Positions 63,193-64,000 of a DNA stretch of 64,000 nucleotides are shown here, piece by piece; positions within the stretch are counted from its first letter, which is position 1; each line of letters begins with the position of its first letter. The translations under genes were made by a program, and so were the position numbers. Source of the stretch: Streptomyces scabiei 87.22 (GTDB lineage: Bacteria; Actinomycetota; Actinomycetes; Streptomycetales; Streptomycetaceae). Location of the stretch: the NCBI RefSeq assembly GCF_000091305.1, contig NC_013929.1, positions 3,658,001-3,722,000 of the forward strand, read 5' to 3'. The notes below the pieces were generated by a model. The model saw nothing but the letters and a program-made list of their open reading frames with translations. It was not told where the DNA came from and did not search any database.

Positions 63193-63622
63193 GGAACGAT
63201 TCTCCCATTCATGACCGCCAGGCGGGATTGAACCATCCGCCTACGAGAAGCCTGGGCCTCGATCACGGCGCAACATAGCCGACGATCGCCGGTTACCCCA
63301 ACCGGCGATCGTCACGACACTTGAAGCTCCCCTCCAGCCGCAAGTCTCAGCGGCCCCAGCACGCGCACGGCCAGCGAAGCCGACCCTCGAAGGAGCAGCC
63401 CAATCCCTCCCCACCCACGGCCACGAGCCTGCCCGCAAAGGGCAATGCCCGTTATCCACCGCCGCCACCCAAGCATCGATCGCAGAGGCGAGTGCTCATG
63501 ATCGGGCGACCAGCCCCACGGCCAAGAATGCTCACCACAGTCAACGCCCCAGGTGGCTGGACGGCGGATGCTCACGGAAAAGCGGAACCTACAAGACGAG
63601 CGCTGCGGCCGGGGTGATCTGA
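63193..63622. other. intergenic region and right border of defence insert
   Basis: It holds the palindrome at 63281-63313 (listed separately). From 63314 to 63620 no gene could be supported. A frame ending TGA 63621-63623 (overlapping the next ATG) contains Ala/Ser-rich residues and could be the tail of the gene interrupted by the insert, but it is too weak to call. Confidence 0.4.
63266..63313. promoter_or_regulatory. palindromic element upstream of Schlafen gene
   Basis: Perfect 14-bp arms GACGATCGCCGGTT (63281-63294) and AACCGGCGATCGTC (63300-63313) with spacer ACCCC. The minus strand continues as GGCTATGTTGCGCCG (63280-63266), nearly identical to the plus strand at 39661-39675. TATGTT may act as a -10 box for the Schlafen gene, whose start is about 75 bases on. 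Confidence 0.62.
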
Positions 63623-64000
63623 TGTCTTCCTCCGTCACTCCGGCCACATTCGACCATCTAGCCAGGCGCCTGGAGGAACTGGCCGCCTCATTCCCCACCA
63701 GCCCCGACGCCGTCGACCTGGTCACGCTCACCGACGACATCGGCGTGCTGGCCCACCATCTGCAGCACACCATCGAACACGCGCAGGAACGGTTCACCAC
63801 ACCGCAGACGGTCTACCCGCCCGAACGCGTCACCCTGGTCCAGCTCGCCCGGGCCGTCGCCGGAGCCCTGACCTACGCCACGACCGGCTTCCAGCGCGAG
63901 GCCGTGGAGGATCTCACCCACTCGCCTCTGCGCAACGACCCCGACGTCCTGCGGATCATGACGGCCGAGAAGTACGTCGCGGCCCGCGCACGCCTGCACC
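63623..64000 (+). CDS. hypothetical helical protein, partial
   Basis: The frame is open from ATG 63623 to the window end (126 codons). Sequence: MSSSVTPATFDHLARRLEELAASFPTSPDAVDLVTLTDDIGVLAHHLQHTIEHAQERFTTP...VTLVQLARAVAGALTYATTGFQREAVEDLTHSPLRNDP. Helical throughout and similar in style to the 55605 product, so it probably resumes the accessory set of the conjugative element after the defence insert. CGGGGTG lies upstream of the ATG. Confidence 0.55.

Noticed and set aside
63321..63617. 98-codon Pro/Arg-rich frame
   Set aside because: Composition and lack of motif suggest a shadow or remnant; no homologue or ribosome site recognised.
1..64000. tRNA, rRNA and CRISPR search by eye
   Set aside because: No cloverleaf-like 70-90 nt segment with CCA-type acceptor, no conserved rRNA stretch and no regular short repeat-spacer array was seen; faint tRNA-like pieces could still be missed without a scan.

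Overview
The window is high-GC actinobacterial DNA, most likely from a Streptomyces or close relative. The evidence is strong third-position G/C bias, heavy use of GTG/TTG starts, tightly overlapping genes, and streptomycete families such as DUF317, DUF6233, DUF6238, DUF4913, DUF6112 and SCO6880-like proteins. It reads as one large conjugative element (plasmid or ICE) carrying a dense block of defence-type and transposon cargo. No rRNA, tRNA, CRISPR array, replication initiator or integrase was seen.

1-5.75 kb: the 3' end of a MobC-like gene translationally coupled to a MOB relaxase, a small orphan protein, a lipoprotein with a strong terminator, three degenerate ~70-bp iteron-like repeats, and a minus-strand run of DUF317-type proteins.

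5.85-18.26 kb: a Tn7-like transposon region. A left end with two putative TnsB sites precedes a four-gene, 4-nt-overlapping operon tnsA-tnsB-tnsC-tniQ. Cargo follows: an NLR pair (2-TM small protein plus NB-ARC/TPR protein, both carrying duplicated glycine-rich motifs), a second left end lacking a transposase, and a CHAT-protease operon. Inverted end-like sequence lies at 18.22 kb. 18.26-20.92 kb: a two-gene cassette (unknown protein plus putative PD-(D/E)XK nuclease) between 79-bp direct repeats with palindromic arms. 21.26-23.87 kb: a second NLR pair (small Bell-like protein plus NACHT-TM protein) sharing an amyloid-like motif. 24.2-25.7 kb: a lower-GC receptor Ser/Thr kinase.

26-43.2 kb: DUF6233, ATP-dependent DNA ligase and a RelE-like protein, then a long minus-strand set: sortase-anchored SpaA-like protein, two DUF317 genes (one frameshifted), a HAD/MFS/ATP-grasp/MFS/wHTH cluster that looks like a small biosynthesis-and-export cassette, several unknown small helical proteins, an SH3-like secreted protein, a RelE-like protein, DUF4913 and an adenine/cytosine-N methyltransferase.

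43.66-58.79 kb: a plus-strand type IV secretion/conjugation operon (NlpC/P60 hydrolase, DUF6112 pilin-like, VirB8-like, VirB6-like, SCO6880, VirB4-like ATPase) with many accessory proteins and unusual start codons, including several candidate CTG starts. It ends in a glycosyltransferase whose 3' end is cut off. 58.98-63.2 kb: an inserted defence block, a Septu-like ATPase/HNH pair, an IS5-type transposase scar and a Schlafen/AlbA_2 protein, after which the helical small-protein series resumes at 63.6 kb and runs off the window.

Together, conjugation genes supply transfer, the Tn7-like machinery supplies cargo mobility, and at least five putative abortive or nucleolytic defence modules (NB-ARC NLR, CHAT, nuclease cassette, NACHT NLR, Septu/Schlafen) protect the element or host.
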